Below are positions 17,683-26,510 of a DNA stretch of 64,000 nucleotides, in pieces. Under the pieces are notes generated by a model, which saw only the letters and a list, made by a program, of their open reading frames with translations, made no database searches and was not told where the DNA came from. The stretch spans positions 1 through 64,000 of the forward strand of contig NZ_JABXKK010000089.1 of NCBI RefSeq assembly GCF_017115045.1, given 5' to 3'. How positions within the stretch are numbered: position 1 is the stretch's first letter; each line of letters opens with the position of its first letter. A program made the position numbers and the translations under genes. The stretch is from Nostoc sp. NMS8. GTDB taxonomy: Bacteria; Cyanobacteriota; Cyanobacteriia; Cyanobacteriales; Nostocaceae.

Positions 17683-18429
17683 TTAAATTATTTTATTGTT
17701 GGCAGAATAATTTATATAAGGCAAATTGTATTTCTTAGTATTAGCCAGCAGATTGTATTTTAAAATGCATATAATTGCTCTAATTCCATCTTTCCAACCT
17801 ATTTTTTTACCTTCCTTATATGTCCGACCATAATAAGATATACCTACCTCATAAATACGGCATTCCATTTTCGCAACCTTAGCTGTGATTTCAGGCTCAA
17901 ATCCAAACCGATTTTCTTCTATTTTGATAGATTGAATAATTTCACGTCGAAAAGCTTTATAACAAGTTTCCATATCTGTTAGATTAATATTAGTGAACAT
18001 ATTAGATAACATAGTTAAACAAACATTGCCTACCATATGCCAGTAGTAGACAACTCTATGCGGTCTGCCACCCTGGAAACGTGAACCAAAAACTACATCA
18101 GCTCTATCATCTAAAATAGGTTGAATCATTAGGAGATATTCTCGTGGATCGTATTCCAAATCTGCATCTTGAACAATGATAATATCTCCAGTAGCTCCAG
18201 CAAAGCCAGTTCTTAAAGCTGCACCTTTTCCTCTGTTTTTGTGATGGTAAATTACTTTGTCTACCTGTGACTCTATCTTTGATTTAAGTAATTCTCGCGT
18301 CCCGTCTATTGAGCAATCATCCACTATAATAATTTCACAATTTTTTACAGGTGATGCTTTGACAGCCTCTATAACTTGGCTGATAGTTCCCAATTCGTTG
18401 TAACAAGGAATCACAACAGATAACCTCAT
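17683..18429 (-). CDS. GT2 glycosyltransferase, dolichol/polyprenyl-phosphate mannose synthase-like
   Basis: A 248-aa GT-A enzyme. The N-terminal VVIPCYNELGTISQVIEAV, IIIVDDCSIDGTRELL and the metal-site QDADLEYDPREY (DxD) match the DPM1/undecaprenyl-phosphate sugar synthase subgroup, as does FGSRFQGG. There are no C-terminal membrane helices. It probably transfers a sugar to a polyprenyl phosphate for use by the GT-C enzyme encoded next. It starts 7 nt after the methyltransferase stop (18437). A role in lipid-linked donor supply is inferred. Confidence 0.88.
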   Translation of the reverse strand: MRLSVVIPCYNELGTISQVIEAVKASPVKNCEIIIVDDCSIDGTRELLKSKIESQVDKVIYHHKNRGKGAALRTGFAGATGDIIIVQDADLEYDPREYLLMIQPILDDRADVVFGSRFQGGRPHRVVYYWHMVGNVCLTMLSNMFTNINLTDMETCYKAFRREIIQSIKIEENRFGFEPEITAKVAKMECRIYEVGISYYGRTYKEGKKIGWKDGIRAIICILKYNLLANTKKYNLPYINYSANNKII

Positions 18430-18436
18430 ATAATAA

Positions 18437-19000
18437 TTAACCCCTCTTAGTCACTGTAGAAAAATTGTTCATCCAAAACTGAAAATATTGGTGATGAAAT
18501 TCCTGAAATCCAGTCAAATTTACCAAAACTTTTCTGAGATTTTCGCGCTTATAGTATCTTTTGTGGTCTCGAATTTCTGCTTCACTCACTATTTTTAGTC
18601 TGTAAGCCAAAAACTCTAGTATCGGCTGCGACCAAACTGATGGAACCGTCAATATCAATTTACCTTGAGGAACGAGAACTCTATAAACTTCTTTTAAAAT
18701 ATCTTTTTCATATTCTATATGTTCTAAAACGGCCAGCATGGTTACAACATCAAAGGTTTCATCCTTAAATGGTAAATGATTATCAAGCCTTAGCTGCTTA
18801 GTTTGTATATTGCCTAAGTGGAAGTCTTTAACTTTAAAATCGACACCGAATCCCTCCTTAATGTGAGGAGAAATGCTTTTGAGAAAAGTTGCAGAACTGC
18901 CACAACCTACATCCAAAACAACAGAGTTTTTAGGAATGTGGGATATTACTCTTTTAAGGCGGAGGTATCGTAATATCGGTTCTAAAAATGGTTCGCTCAT
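18437..19000 (-). CDS. Class I SAM-dependent methyltransferase
   Basis: A small 187-aa methyltransferase. Motif I VLDVGCGSSATFL (about 28-40) binds SAM, FDVVTMLAVLEHIEYEKDIL is the motif II/post-II region of the methyltransferase-11 type, and EVYRVLVPQGKLILTVPSV follows. It is probably cotranscribed with the GT2 gene. The substrate may be a sugar or lipid-linked intermediate of the locus. Confidence 0.88.
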   Translation of the reverse strand: MSEPFLEPILRYLRLKRVISHIPKNSVVLDVGCGSSATFLKSISPHIKEGFGVDFKVKDFHLGNIQTKQLRLDNHLPFKDETFDVVTMLAVLEHIEYEKDILKEVYRVLVPQGKLILTVPSVWSQPILEFLAYRLKIVSEAEIRDHKRYYKRENLRKVLVNLTGFQEFHHQYFQFWMNNFSTVTKRG

Positions 19001-19194
19001 ATTTATTTAGTTTTATTAATGGGATTAATTGATGGATTTTCCTAATGTTACTACTGACGCCAATACAAGTTATGTACCATGTCGAAAAAAATGTCAGCAG
19101 AAGCAATACTACACCAGTGTTAAAACTAAAAACTTTACTGTTATAAAATAAAAACTAAATCTAAATATTTTTACACTAAAGTTAACTTTTCTAT

Positions 19195-20370
19195 TTAGAT
19201 CATATAAAATTGCTTTTTAAGCTCCTTTATAGAATTTTTTTTAGGAAGTTTTAAAACATCTATATATGCTTGCATTACTTGCTTCGCTGCGTTTGACCAG
19301 GAAAATTTTTTTGCTTGTTTTTGACTATTAATCTTCAAAATATTACGCAATTCACCATCATTAAGTTTTATAAACTTTGCTAAAATATCATCATCATTGG
19401 TAGGATCTACGTATAAGACTGCATCTTTGCCAACTTCAGGTAAACTCGTAGTATTAGAAGTTAAAACAGATGCTCCAAGACTCATTGCCTCTAAAACGGG
19501 CAATCCAAATCCTTCATAAATTGATGGATAAATAAATGCCCAGCAATTTTTATACAGCCAGTTTAGTGTATCATCATCCACGTACCCTAGTCTACGAATA
19601 TGCTTAGTCAAGCCTATATTGACAATGAAACTTTCAAGATCGTCTTCTAACCATCCTTGTCCTCCTGCTAAAACCAAAGGTTTCGGATCGTTATAAATAT
19701 CGATATATTTTTTATACGCCAACAAAGTCCGGCGTAAATTTTTCCTTGGTTCTAAAGTACCTACAGAAAGCCAAAAATTATCAGGTTCGAGGTCAGCAAC
19801 CGGTTTTTCTTCATCAACATCCTGAAAACGACTTCCTAAATAGACTACACGAGTTCTTTCTATTGGAAAGTGGGGAAATATTTCCAGAAATCGTTGTCTA
19901 GAATATTCAGAAATAGCAATAATTAAATCAGCTTGCATTGCTGCATTGAAAACACCATTAAAACAATTCCATCGATTTTCCTCAGAAGTATATTCTGGAT
20001 GATCGAGGAAACTCAGATCATATAAAGTATAGACAAACCGAGCAGAAGTAAAACGAGGACATGAAAAGTTGTTCCCGTGAACAATATCTGGATTTCCCAA
20101 TTTTTCTTCATCAATTGCTGCTGAAGTACTCCAAAAAGCTAGAGACTCATGATGTGATAAATGGTCTAGTAGATGAGTACAATTACTTTTATGAAGGCGG
20201 CACGTGCTAGTTCCATGCTCTGTATCCCAAAAAGTATTTCCAAATGCGGAGTAAAGCAAATACTCATTATTTTTGTCGCAGCTTACTAGGTGTTTTATAA
20301 GACTATCAGCAAAGTATCCACATCCTGCCTTGGCTTTTCCAGTTTGACTAATATCAAAACCGATCCTCAT
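19195..20370 (-). CDS. GT4-family glycosyltransferase
   Basis: 391 aa. N-terminal GCGYFADSLIKHL, donor-side LSVGTLEPRKNLRRTLLAYK, and PSIYEGFGLPVLEAMSLG with the E-x7-E motif. It overlaps the preceding GT2 gene by 4 bp. The end is Lys-rich (KNSIKELKKQF), which may help membrane contact. Sugar specificity is unknown. About 195 nt without a gene separate it from the next methyltransferase, a possible internal promoter site. Confidence 0.9.
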   Translation of the reverse strand: MRIGFDISQTGKAKAGCGYFADSLIKHLVSCDKNNEYLLYSAFGNTFWDTEHGTSTCRLHKSNCTHLLDHLSHHESLAFWSTSAAIDEEKLGNPDIVHGNNFSCPRFTSARFVYTLYDLSFLDHPEYTSEENRWNCFNGVFNAAMQADLIIAISEYSRQRFLEIFPHFPIERTRVVYLGSRFQDVDEEKPVADLEPDNFWLSVGTLEPRKNLRRTLLAYKKYIDIYNDPKPLVLAGGQGWLEDDLESFIVNIGLTKHIRRLGYVDDDTLNWLYKNCWAFIYPSIYEGFGLPVLEAMSLGASVLTSNTTSLPEVGKDAVLYVDPTNDDDILAKFIKLNDGELRNILKINSQKQAKKFSWSNAAKQVMQAYIDVLKLPKKNSIKELKKQFYMI

Positions 20371-21290
20371 AATCTTTTCAATAGTAAAACTAAATTTTTA
20401 ATCAGAAATATATTGGCAGCAATTAACCACCAAATCATCCTGACTGATGCATTAATTGAAATCGATTTTTTCCAATGATAAAATGACCACAGACTATTAA
20501 AAATTACTGCATTCACAAAAATCATGTTTTGAATAGGTTTTGTTCTGTCTAACTTCCAAGTCTCTTCTATCTTTACGTGCGCGTAAGCAAAAATCCATTT
20601 ATCTGGTACATTTCCAAATTTGGAATGCATCATATTATTTATTTCATAATGCACAGCTATCCGTTGACCCAGTGTTTTATTAGTTTTATATAAGCGGGAA
20701 CCAGAAAGCTTGCGTGGTATATAATGAAATGGTGTATTTTTCGCATAACGAAGCCACAATTCATAGTCCATACAGTACTTGAGAGAATCATTCAAGTTGC
20801 CATATTTTTTAACTAGACTACGGCGAAAAAATACTGATGGTTGGCAGAGAAAACAAGTTTCGATTAAACGTTGATAATTCCAATCCTCAGTCGGATAAGC
20901 TTCAATAACTCGGTCTTTTTCATCAATGTGATCGGCATCACCATATATAGCTTGTATATTGGGATAACATTCAAAAATCTCTTTAATTGCCTGAAAAGTT
21001 CCTGGATAGTAAATATCATCAGAATTAATCCAAGCAATTATGTCACCTGTGGTCATAGCGATACCTTTATTAACGGCATCTGCTTGTCCTTTATCAGGTT
21101 CTGAAACCCACTTTATGTACTTATCATAATTTTTTAAGATTTCTACAGTCCGATCGGTACTAGCACCATCACAGATTACATACTCCATTTCTGTATCTGC
21201 CAATTGTTGAGATAGCACACTCTGTATAGTTCTTTCTATAAAACAACCCTGACCAAAAGAAGGTGTAATAACGCTAAATTTTAAGTTCAC
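20367..21290 (-). CDS. GT2-family glycosyltransferase with C-terminal hydrophobic segment
   Basis: A 307-aa GT-A enzyme. Motifs are VITPSFGQGCFIERTIQSV, VICDGASTDRTVEILK and the DxD-type AWINSDDIYYPG, then CFLCQPSVFFRR and YCMDYELWLRYAK, which form the acceptor-side W-rich region of WcaA-like enzymes. The final 50 residues contain two hydrophobic stretches, so it may be membrane-anchored. It is coupled by 4-bp overlaps to the GT4 genes on both sides. Confidence 0.9.
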   Translation of the reverse strand: MNLKFSVITPSFGQGCFIERTIQSVLSQQLADTEMEYVICDGASTDRTVEILKNYDKYIKWVSEPDKGQADAVNKGIAMTTGDIIAWINSDDIYYPGTFQAIKEIFECYPNIQAIYGDADHIDEKDRVIEAYPTEDWNYQRLIETCFLCQPSVFFRRSLVKKYGNLNDSLKYCMDYELWLRYAKNTPFHYIPRKLSGSRLYKTNKTLGQRIAVHYEINNMMHSKFGNVPDKWIFAYAHVKIEETWKLDRTKPIQNMIFVNAVIFNSLWSFYHWKKSISINASVRMIWWLIAANIFLIKNLVLLLKRL

Positions 21291-22897
21291 ACCACACTCT
21301 CTAATGCTAAAATTGAACTAGATGATCCATCAACTAAGTTTAATCGACAATGGCGCACCATTAACCCAAGCCGACGTTGATCCGAGTTCAGATTTAGTTG
21401 ACTAGGTTGAAAGCTAGGCGATATTTGTACTGTTACCACTTCACCTGTAGGCAAAAGTGGCCAAATAACTTTTTGTGATTCGCCCCGAAGGCAGTTGTAA
21501 GAAGCTTTCCTCTGTTTAGTGCGTAATTTTATCGTGGCTTTAGAGGTTGGATAAAATTCAGGAGTTTCAAACAAAATCTCTAAAGTTCGCCCTGACAAAC
21601 CTGGCTCTATGGAAATATGAAATTCAGGTGCTGACCAACCATCATCATAAATGCCAGAAATGATAGTTTTAACTAATGTATTTTGATTTAAAGCCTCTCT
21701 TTCAAAGATACTTAAATACTGGTAAGCCATTTCCTTACCATCAAATAGCTCTAATCTTTGAAACCCTTTTTTGACCAGTTGTTTAACTAATAATTGATTA
21801 TCACTAATCTTTGCCAAACATGATGCTATCTCATCTGGTTTTCGAGGATCGAAATAGATAACGGCATCTCCTCCAACTTCTGGTAAGCTAGCAGCATTAC
21901 TAGATAATACTGGCTTACCAAATTTCATTGCCTCTAAAGTTGGAATCCCAAATCCTTCATATAATGAAGGAAAAATTAAACATTGACAACCTTGCCAAAC
22001 AGCTGTTAATACCTCTTGATTTAAAAATCCTAAAAATAAGATGTTTTCTCTCAAACCCATAAGGTCTACTGCTTCCTTTAAGTCATTTTCTTCATGTTCT
22101 AATGCACCTGTAAAAACTAAATCTAAAAATGAATTTGGAAACTGTTTTTTATATATTCCATAGGCTGTTAACAGGATCCGATGATTTTTATGTGGCCAAT
22201 AGTTAGCAGGATAAAATGCATATTTTCGTCCTGCTAAACCTATACTGCTGAGATGCTCTATAACAGTGCTTTCATTTAATTCAACTAGGCGTTCATGAAT
22301 AGAAATCGGTACAACAGCAAGTTTATCGGGGGGCGTTTTAAAATGCTTGATAAATGATTGGCGTGTAAAATCTGAAATGCAAATGATTTTTTGACACTTA
22401 TTAAGAAGATCAACTATAAATTTTGTTCGATGTTGCTGTTCTTGAGCAGTAAAGAAAAATTGGTAGTCTAAATGCTGTAAATCATAAACAATAGCTACTA
22501 ACGGAATATCTTTGTCAGCATATGTTGGTGCAGAGAAAGGACAGAACAATAGATTAATCTTATTTTTTTTCAGTAATGAACTAGAGCCTATAAAATTATT
22601 GAAATTAATTTTATTAAATATTTTTTCTAAAAGTCTAGAAAAAAGCCCCAATTTCTTTTTTTTTGGTATATAAATTAAATCAGGAACTAATAGTCGCTCC
22701 ATCCTGTTAGTCTCGTATTGGGCTAATTCTAAATAATTCCAAGGAGCTGTAAGTAGTAAAAAATAATGGTGAGGCGCTAATTCTTGAAATTGCTTTAGTA
22801 GGGTCAATACTAAAACTTTAGCACCTCCATTTTCACCACCAGGTCGTAGAGGAGTTAAATCTATAGCAATTCTTAGAGATGGTTGTAATTCGCTCAT
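21287..22897 (-). CDS. GT4 glycosyltransferase with C-terminal accessory domain
   Basis: 536 aa. Residues about 1-400 are a GT4 enzyme: GGENGGAKVLVLTLL acceptor loop, FYPANYWPHKNHRILLTAY donor block, and PSLYEGFGIPTLEAMKFG E-x7-E motif. About 135 additional residues at the C terminus (from IISGIYDDGWSAPEF) are predicted beta-rich with no recognised catalytic motif, perhaps a glycan-binding or assembly module. Similar tails occur in large O-antigen polymerising GTs (family knowledge). It lies between the coiled-coil methyltransferase and the GT2 gene. Confidence 0.86.
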   Translation of the reverse strand: MSELQPSLRIAIDLTPLRPGGENGGAKVLVLTLLKQFQELAPHHYFLLLTAPWNYLELAQYETNRMERLLVPDLIYIPKKKKLGLFSRLLEKIFNKINFNNFIGSSSLLKKNKINLLFCPFSAPTYADKDIPLVAIVYDLQHLDYQFFFTAQEQQHRTKFIVDLLNKCQKIICISDFTRQSFIKHFKTPPDKLAVVPISIHERLVELNESTVIEHLSSIGLAGRKYAFYPANYWPHKNHRILLTAYGIYKKQFPNSFLDLVFTGALEHEENDLKEAVDLMGLRENILFLGFLNQEVLTAVWQGCQCLIFPSLYEGFGIPTLEAMKFGKPVLSSNAASLPEVGGDAVIYFDPRKPDEIASCLAKISDNQLLVKQLVKKGFQRLELFDGKEMAYQYLSIFEREALNQNTLVKTIISGIYDDGWSAPEFHISIEPGLSGRTLEILFETPEFYPTSKATIKLRTKQRKASYNCLRGESQKVIWPLLPTGEVVTVQISPSFQPSQLNLNSDQRRLGLMVRHCRLNLVDGSSSSILALESVV

Positions 22898-22926
22898 ATG
22901 GTAATTAATACATTCATTTTTTTAGT

Positions 22927-24600
22927 CTATAATTTGTATCCTACAACTGCATAATCTTGTGCCCCGTAAAAGTAATCATTAAATCGTTCAGCTACCTCAG
23001 AACCACTGACTTTATAACTTTCTGGATAAGGGTGAAGATTGATGATTTTTACTTGGTGTAGACCTTGCGTTTCAAGAATAAATTTAATCATGGAGCTTGG
23101 CAAAGGATTGCGATGCGTTGGATCGAAATAAAAATTACAACTACCAACTAATACATTTTGAGGATTAGGTGTTTCAAAAATGGCTAATCCACCAGGCTTA
23201 AGTACCCTGACTACTTCACTGAAAAATTTCATTAACTTTGTAAAAGTTAGATGCTCAATAATATGAAAACCAGTTACCATTCCTAAACTACTATCTGGTA
23301 AAGATTGTACATAAACCATTACATCCGCTTCTATCACCTCAAATCCCCTGGAGCGGGATTGTTCTACCATTACTTTGTTGATATCCAGACCTCTGGCTGT
23401 ATATCCAGATTCCTGTAGCAACTCCAGCCATTCACCACGTCCACAACCTACATCTAAAATTGGTGATTCATGTGTGCCTATTTTTACTTGCTCAATCAAT
23501 GGCAAATAAACTTTTAATCTGTCTAATATTTCTTCGCGACTACCTCGAAACTGCTCTTCAAATGCAACATAAAAGGCATCTAAAAAGTGCATATCTTCAT
23601 TTACAAAGGTTTCTAATTCTTTTTGGCTAAAAGGTTCTGGTAAACATTTTCTTGCATCTTCTAAAAACACTGTTATTAAACGCTTTTGCTGCATTAAGTC
23701 ATTTTTGAGGTAACTATCGTTTCTGATGTAATGCTCATTAGTTTCTTGAATACGAACATTTGCTGTAACTATACAATTATCTGTTGTAATTAATTGATTG
23801 CCCATTCTTTCAATACGAGCATCTACAACATTTTTATGCTCATCTATTTCTTGTACTAGACGATTCAGAGTATCTAAACGTTCTTGAATGCCAGTTAGCC
23901 AGTTGGTAATTAAAGTATGAATAGCATTTAAGCTGTCATCTATTCCTTGGATACTGTTATCCAGAGTAACTAAGCGCTCATCCACCCCTTGAAAGCGATT
24001 CTCTACAGCAATGAAGCGCCTATCTAATTGTTGGATGCTGTTATCCAGAGTAACTAAGCGCTCATCCAACTCTGGAAGGCGATTATCCATAGCAATCAGG
24101 CGCTCATCCAATGCTGGAAAACGATTATCCATAGCAATCAGGCGCTCATCTAGCCCTTGGATGCTGTTATTCATAGCAACCAGGCGCTCATCTAGCCCTT
24201 GGATGTTGTTATCCTCTTGCGTTTTTAAAGTCGCAATGTGTTCTACTAGCTGGTGATTAAGTGCTACAGACTCTTTTAGAGAATTAATTATACTAAAATT
24301 GATTTCTCGTTGATCTTTAAAGATAAAGTTCATGATTTTTAAAATAAGTTTTTGTAACTTAGCACTTAAATTGAAAGGAAAAAGATTAAGTTTATCTGGC
24401 CACTTTGTACGGTTAATTGAACGAGATTCTGCATTTTCAATAAAAGTTTCAATATAACTAATACTTAACTTCAATTTTGATGTGTCTAGATTAGATTGTG
24501 AATTTACTAACTGAGAATGAGGTTGATTTTTGCTAATATGCTCAACATCTTTACGTATTAATTCATCAATATTAGTTTCAGGATAATTGGATTCAATCAT
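22927..24600 (-). CDS. Coiled-coil repeat methyltransferase, candidate chain terminator
   Basis: 557 aa in three parts: an N-terminal region (1-130), a tandem 14-residue repeat (about 136-232, variants of LDERLIAMDNRL) continuing as heptad-like helix to about 310, and a SAM methyltransferase (motif I ILDVGCGRGEWLELL from 381; VTGFHIIEHL; PGGLAIFETPNP). Two heptads per repeat predict a rod-like coiled coil. In E. coli O9a, WbdD joins a capping methyltransferase to a coiled coil that measures O-antigen length; here the order is reversed and no kinase domain is evident. With the downstream-type Wzt in the same operon, a terminator/ruler role is a reasonable hypothesis. It shares the operon with the 612-aa methyltransferase. 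Confidence 0.82.
   Translation of the reverse strand: MIESNYPETNIDELIRKDVEHISKNQPHSQLVNSQSNLDTSKLKLSISYIETFIENAESRSINRTKWPDKLNLFPFNLSAKLQKLILKIMNFIFKDQREINFSIINSLKESVALNHQLVEHIATLKTQEDNNIQGLDERLVAMNNSIQGLDERLIAMDNRFPALDERLIAMDNRLPELDERLVTLDNSIQQLDRRFIAVENRFQGVDERLVTLDNSIQGIDDSLNAIHTLITNWLTGIQERLDTLNRLVQEIDEHKNVVDARIERMGNQLITTDNCIVTANVRIQETNEHYIRNDSYLKNDLMQQKRLITVFLEDARKCLPEPFSQKELETFVNEDMHFLDAFYVAFEEQFRGSREEILDRLKVYLPLIEQVKIGTHESPILDVGCGRGEWLELLQESGYTARGLDINKVMVEQSRSRGFEVIEADVMVYVQSLPDSSLGMVTGFHIIEHLTFTKLMKFFSEVVRVLKPGGLAIFETPNPQNVLVGSCNFYFDPTHRNPLPSSMIKFILETQGLHQVKIINLHPYPESYKVSGSEVAERFNDYFYGAQDYAVVGYKL
23905..24195 (-). repeat. 42-bp in-frame repeats encoding a 14-residue coiled-coil unit
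   Basis: Six to seven units of 42 bp within the methyltransferase gene. Several are nearly identical in DNA (recurring gttatccatagcaatcaggc and gttatccagagtaactaagc on the plus strand), so repeat number could change by slippage or recombination without breaking the frame, lengthening or shortening the coiled coil by about 2 nm per unit. Confidence 0.85.
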
Positions 24601-24671
24601 TTACTTATTACTTAACCTCAATTATTTCTTGATATGATTTTTATTTCTAGATTAGATATGGTATTTAATGC

Positions 24672-26510
24672 TTATATAACCCTGATTCCAATGTCCTCCA
24701 TTAAATAAGTTGGCGATACATCAAACCAGCGTACACCTTCCTGTACCAATGTAACTCTCAGGATATAGTTACCTTTTTTTTCTAACGATCTAAGTTTAAT
24801 TTTATACATTTCTTTGGGTACTTTATTGGATAAATGTTTCAACACTATATCCTCAGAGCTATTTAAATGGGGAAATATCTTTGTCCGTTGTCCCTCAAAA
24901 ACAATATAATCGGTAGCTTGTTCATTCATCCAATGATACGAAATATGAACTGGATGAGAACCATAACTATTAAGAGTAAATTCGCTAGAGTTTTCAATTT
25001 CTAATTGAATTTCAAATTCACTATCTGTATTTACTAGTTTTGGATGCTCTTTCACAAATATCTTGATTGTTCCAGCAGAGATGGGTGGGATAGGGAACAT
25101 TTGTAAGCTACTCTTCAGATGTTCCCGATTTATGGGTCGATGAGAAGCAACTACAAATAGACTAGTCGCTGCACCTATTTCTCTTGTAGAAAACTTTTTT
25201 ACTAAACTTCCACCTGGATTCTGGGTATCACCAAACCATAAACATACATGGTTAAAATGTTTGCTTAATTGCTTTTTCAAAATCCTTGGCGATTGTTCAT
25301 TAATATGCATTAATAGCTCATATCTTGAGCGGGGCTGTGGTGGTAGGTAGGCACCAACAGAAGCAGCAATTTTCCTTTTACGTGGATATTCATATTTGTA
25401 ATACCAAAGATTTGGAAAAGTATGTACAACAAATAATCCATCTTGTTTAAGACTGTGCGCGACTTGCTGATAAAGCGCATCTAGTTCTTCAAAAGCTAAG
25501 TGTTCAATCACGTCAGAAGCTAGTGCTAGATCATACTTATCTGGCAGTTGTACGTTGCAGACATGATCGCAAATGAATTCTACTTTGGCTGCTAACTCAG
25601 CTTCTCCATTAAAACAATTTTTTGCTAGTTCAATGGCATTTGGTGAATAGTCAATAGATGTAACCGCAAAACCTTGACGAGCAAAATAATAACTAAGTTC
25701 ACCTCGTCCAGAACCAATATCAAGTACTCGTCCTAATGCTTTCAAACTAGCGATCGCTGCTACAGATTGCAATCTTGGATCTTCTAACTTCTTCCCTTGA
25801 TTTTGTTTATAAGTATCAAATCCGCTACAGTCTTGAGTATAGTAGTGACTGGTATAACTTTGACGAATGTCTAGACTAGAATTAGTATTGTGGTGCTGTT
25901 CTTCAAGCTCAATTAAATAATTGTTAGAAACTTTTATTAATAATTCTCCGGCATAACCTGGTATTACACCATACCAATCGAGCAAATCAGCATATCTAAA
26001 TAAGAAATCACTAACTGCCATAAAGTTCTGCTGCGTCCACAACAAGTATCCATCTACCAACACGTAGTGGGATTGCTTAATAGCAAGTTCCAAATCATGA
26101 AAGGAACCGTCTCCATTTTGTTGCCCATTAACATGAATGAGATCGTAGACATTACCAGGTAAGCGTTCCATTACCTGTGTATCAGCAATAATAAATTCAG
26201 TATTAAATTGCTTAGTAATTTCTTTTGCCCAATTAATTGCCCCTTTGACACCACCAAAATTATTTGTGTCTAAATCAATACCAATATATTTGGTATTAGG
26301 GTATCCGTGTAGGAAAGCTGCGGCAGAATAACCGAAACGTACTCCTATTTCTAGGATATTAATAGGTTTTAATTCATGAGCGATCGCAGATTTGAGTTTG
26401 TAATAATCAACCCACTCATTAAAAAGATGTAACAAGGGATCTTCTGGATTAGTAGTTTTTCTAAAGTCATATTCTGTCTGTTTTGCCTGTTTAATGATAG
26501 AATCAAACAT
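24672..26510 (-). CDS. Two-domain SAM methyltransferase with C-terminal beta domain
   Basis: 612 aa. The first Rossmann-like domain has INILEIGVRFGYSAAAFL (51-67) and YIGIDLDTNNFGG, resembling class I methyltransferases of the TylF/cephalosporin-hydroxylase-like type. The second has GRVLDIGSGRGELSYYF (260-276), SIDYSPNAIELAKNC and LASDVIEHLAFEELD. Residues about 480-612 are a beta-sandwich ending LRVTLVQEGVRWFDV, a relative of the tail of the GT39-like protein at 15293-17548. It overlaps wzt by 8 bp. It probably modifies or caps the polysaccharide. Confidence 0.83.
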   Translation of the reverse strand: MFDSIIKQAKQTEYDFRKTTNPEDPLLHLFNEWVDYYKLKSAIAHELKPINILEIGVRFGYSAAAFLHGYPNTKYIGIDLDTNNFGGVKGAINWAKEITKQFNTEFIIADTQVMERLPGNVYDLIHVNGQQNGDGSFHDLELAIKQSHYVLVDGYLLWTQQNFMAVSDFLFRYADLLDWYGVIPGYAGELLIKVSNNYLIELEEQHHNTNSSLDIRQSYTSHYYTQDCSGFDTYKQNQGKKLEDPRLQSVAAIASLKALGRVLDIGSGRGELSYYFARQGFAVTSIDYSPNAIELAKNCFNGEAELAAKVEFICDHVCNVQLPDKYDLALASDVIEHLAFEELDALYQQVAHSLKQDGLFVVHTFPNLWYYKYEYPRKRKIAASVGAYLPPQPRSRYELLMHINEQSPRILKKQLSKHFNHVCLWFGDTQNPGGSLVKKFSTREIGAATSLFVVASHRPINREHLKSSLQMFPIPPISAGTIKIFVKEHPKLVNTDSEFEIQLEIENSSEFTLNSYGSHPVHISYHWMNEQATDYIVFEGQRTKIFPHLNSSEDIVLKHLSNKVPKEMYKIKLRSLEKKGNYILRVTLVQEGVRWFDVSPTYLMEDIGIRVI

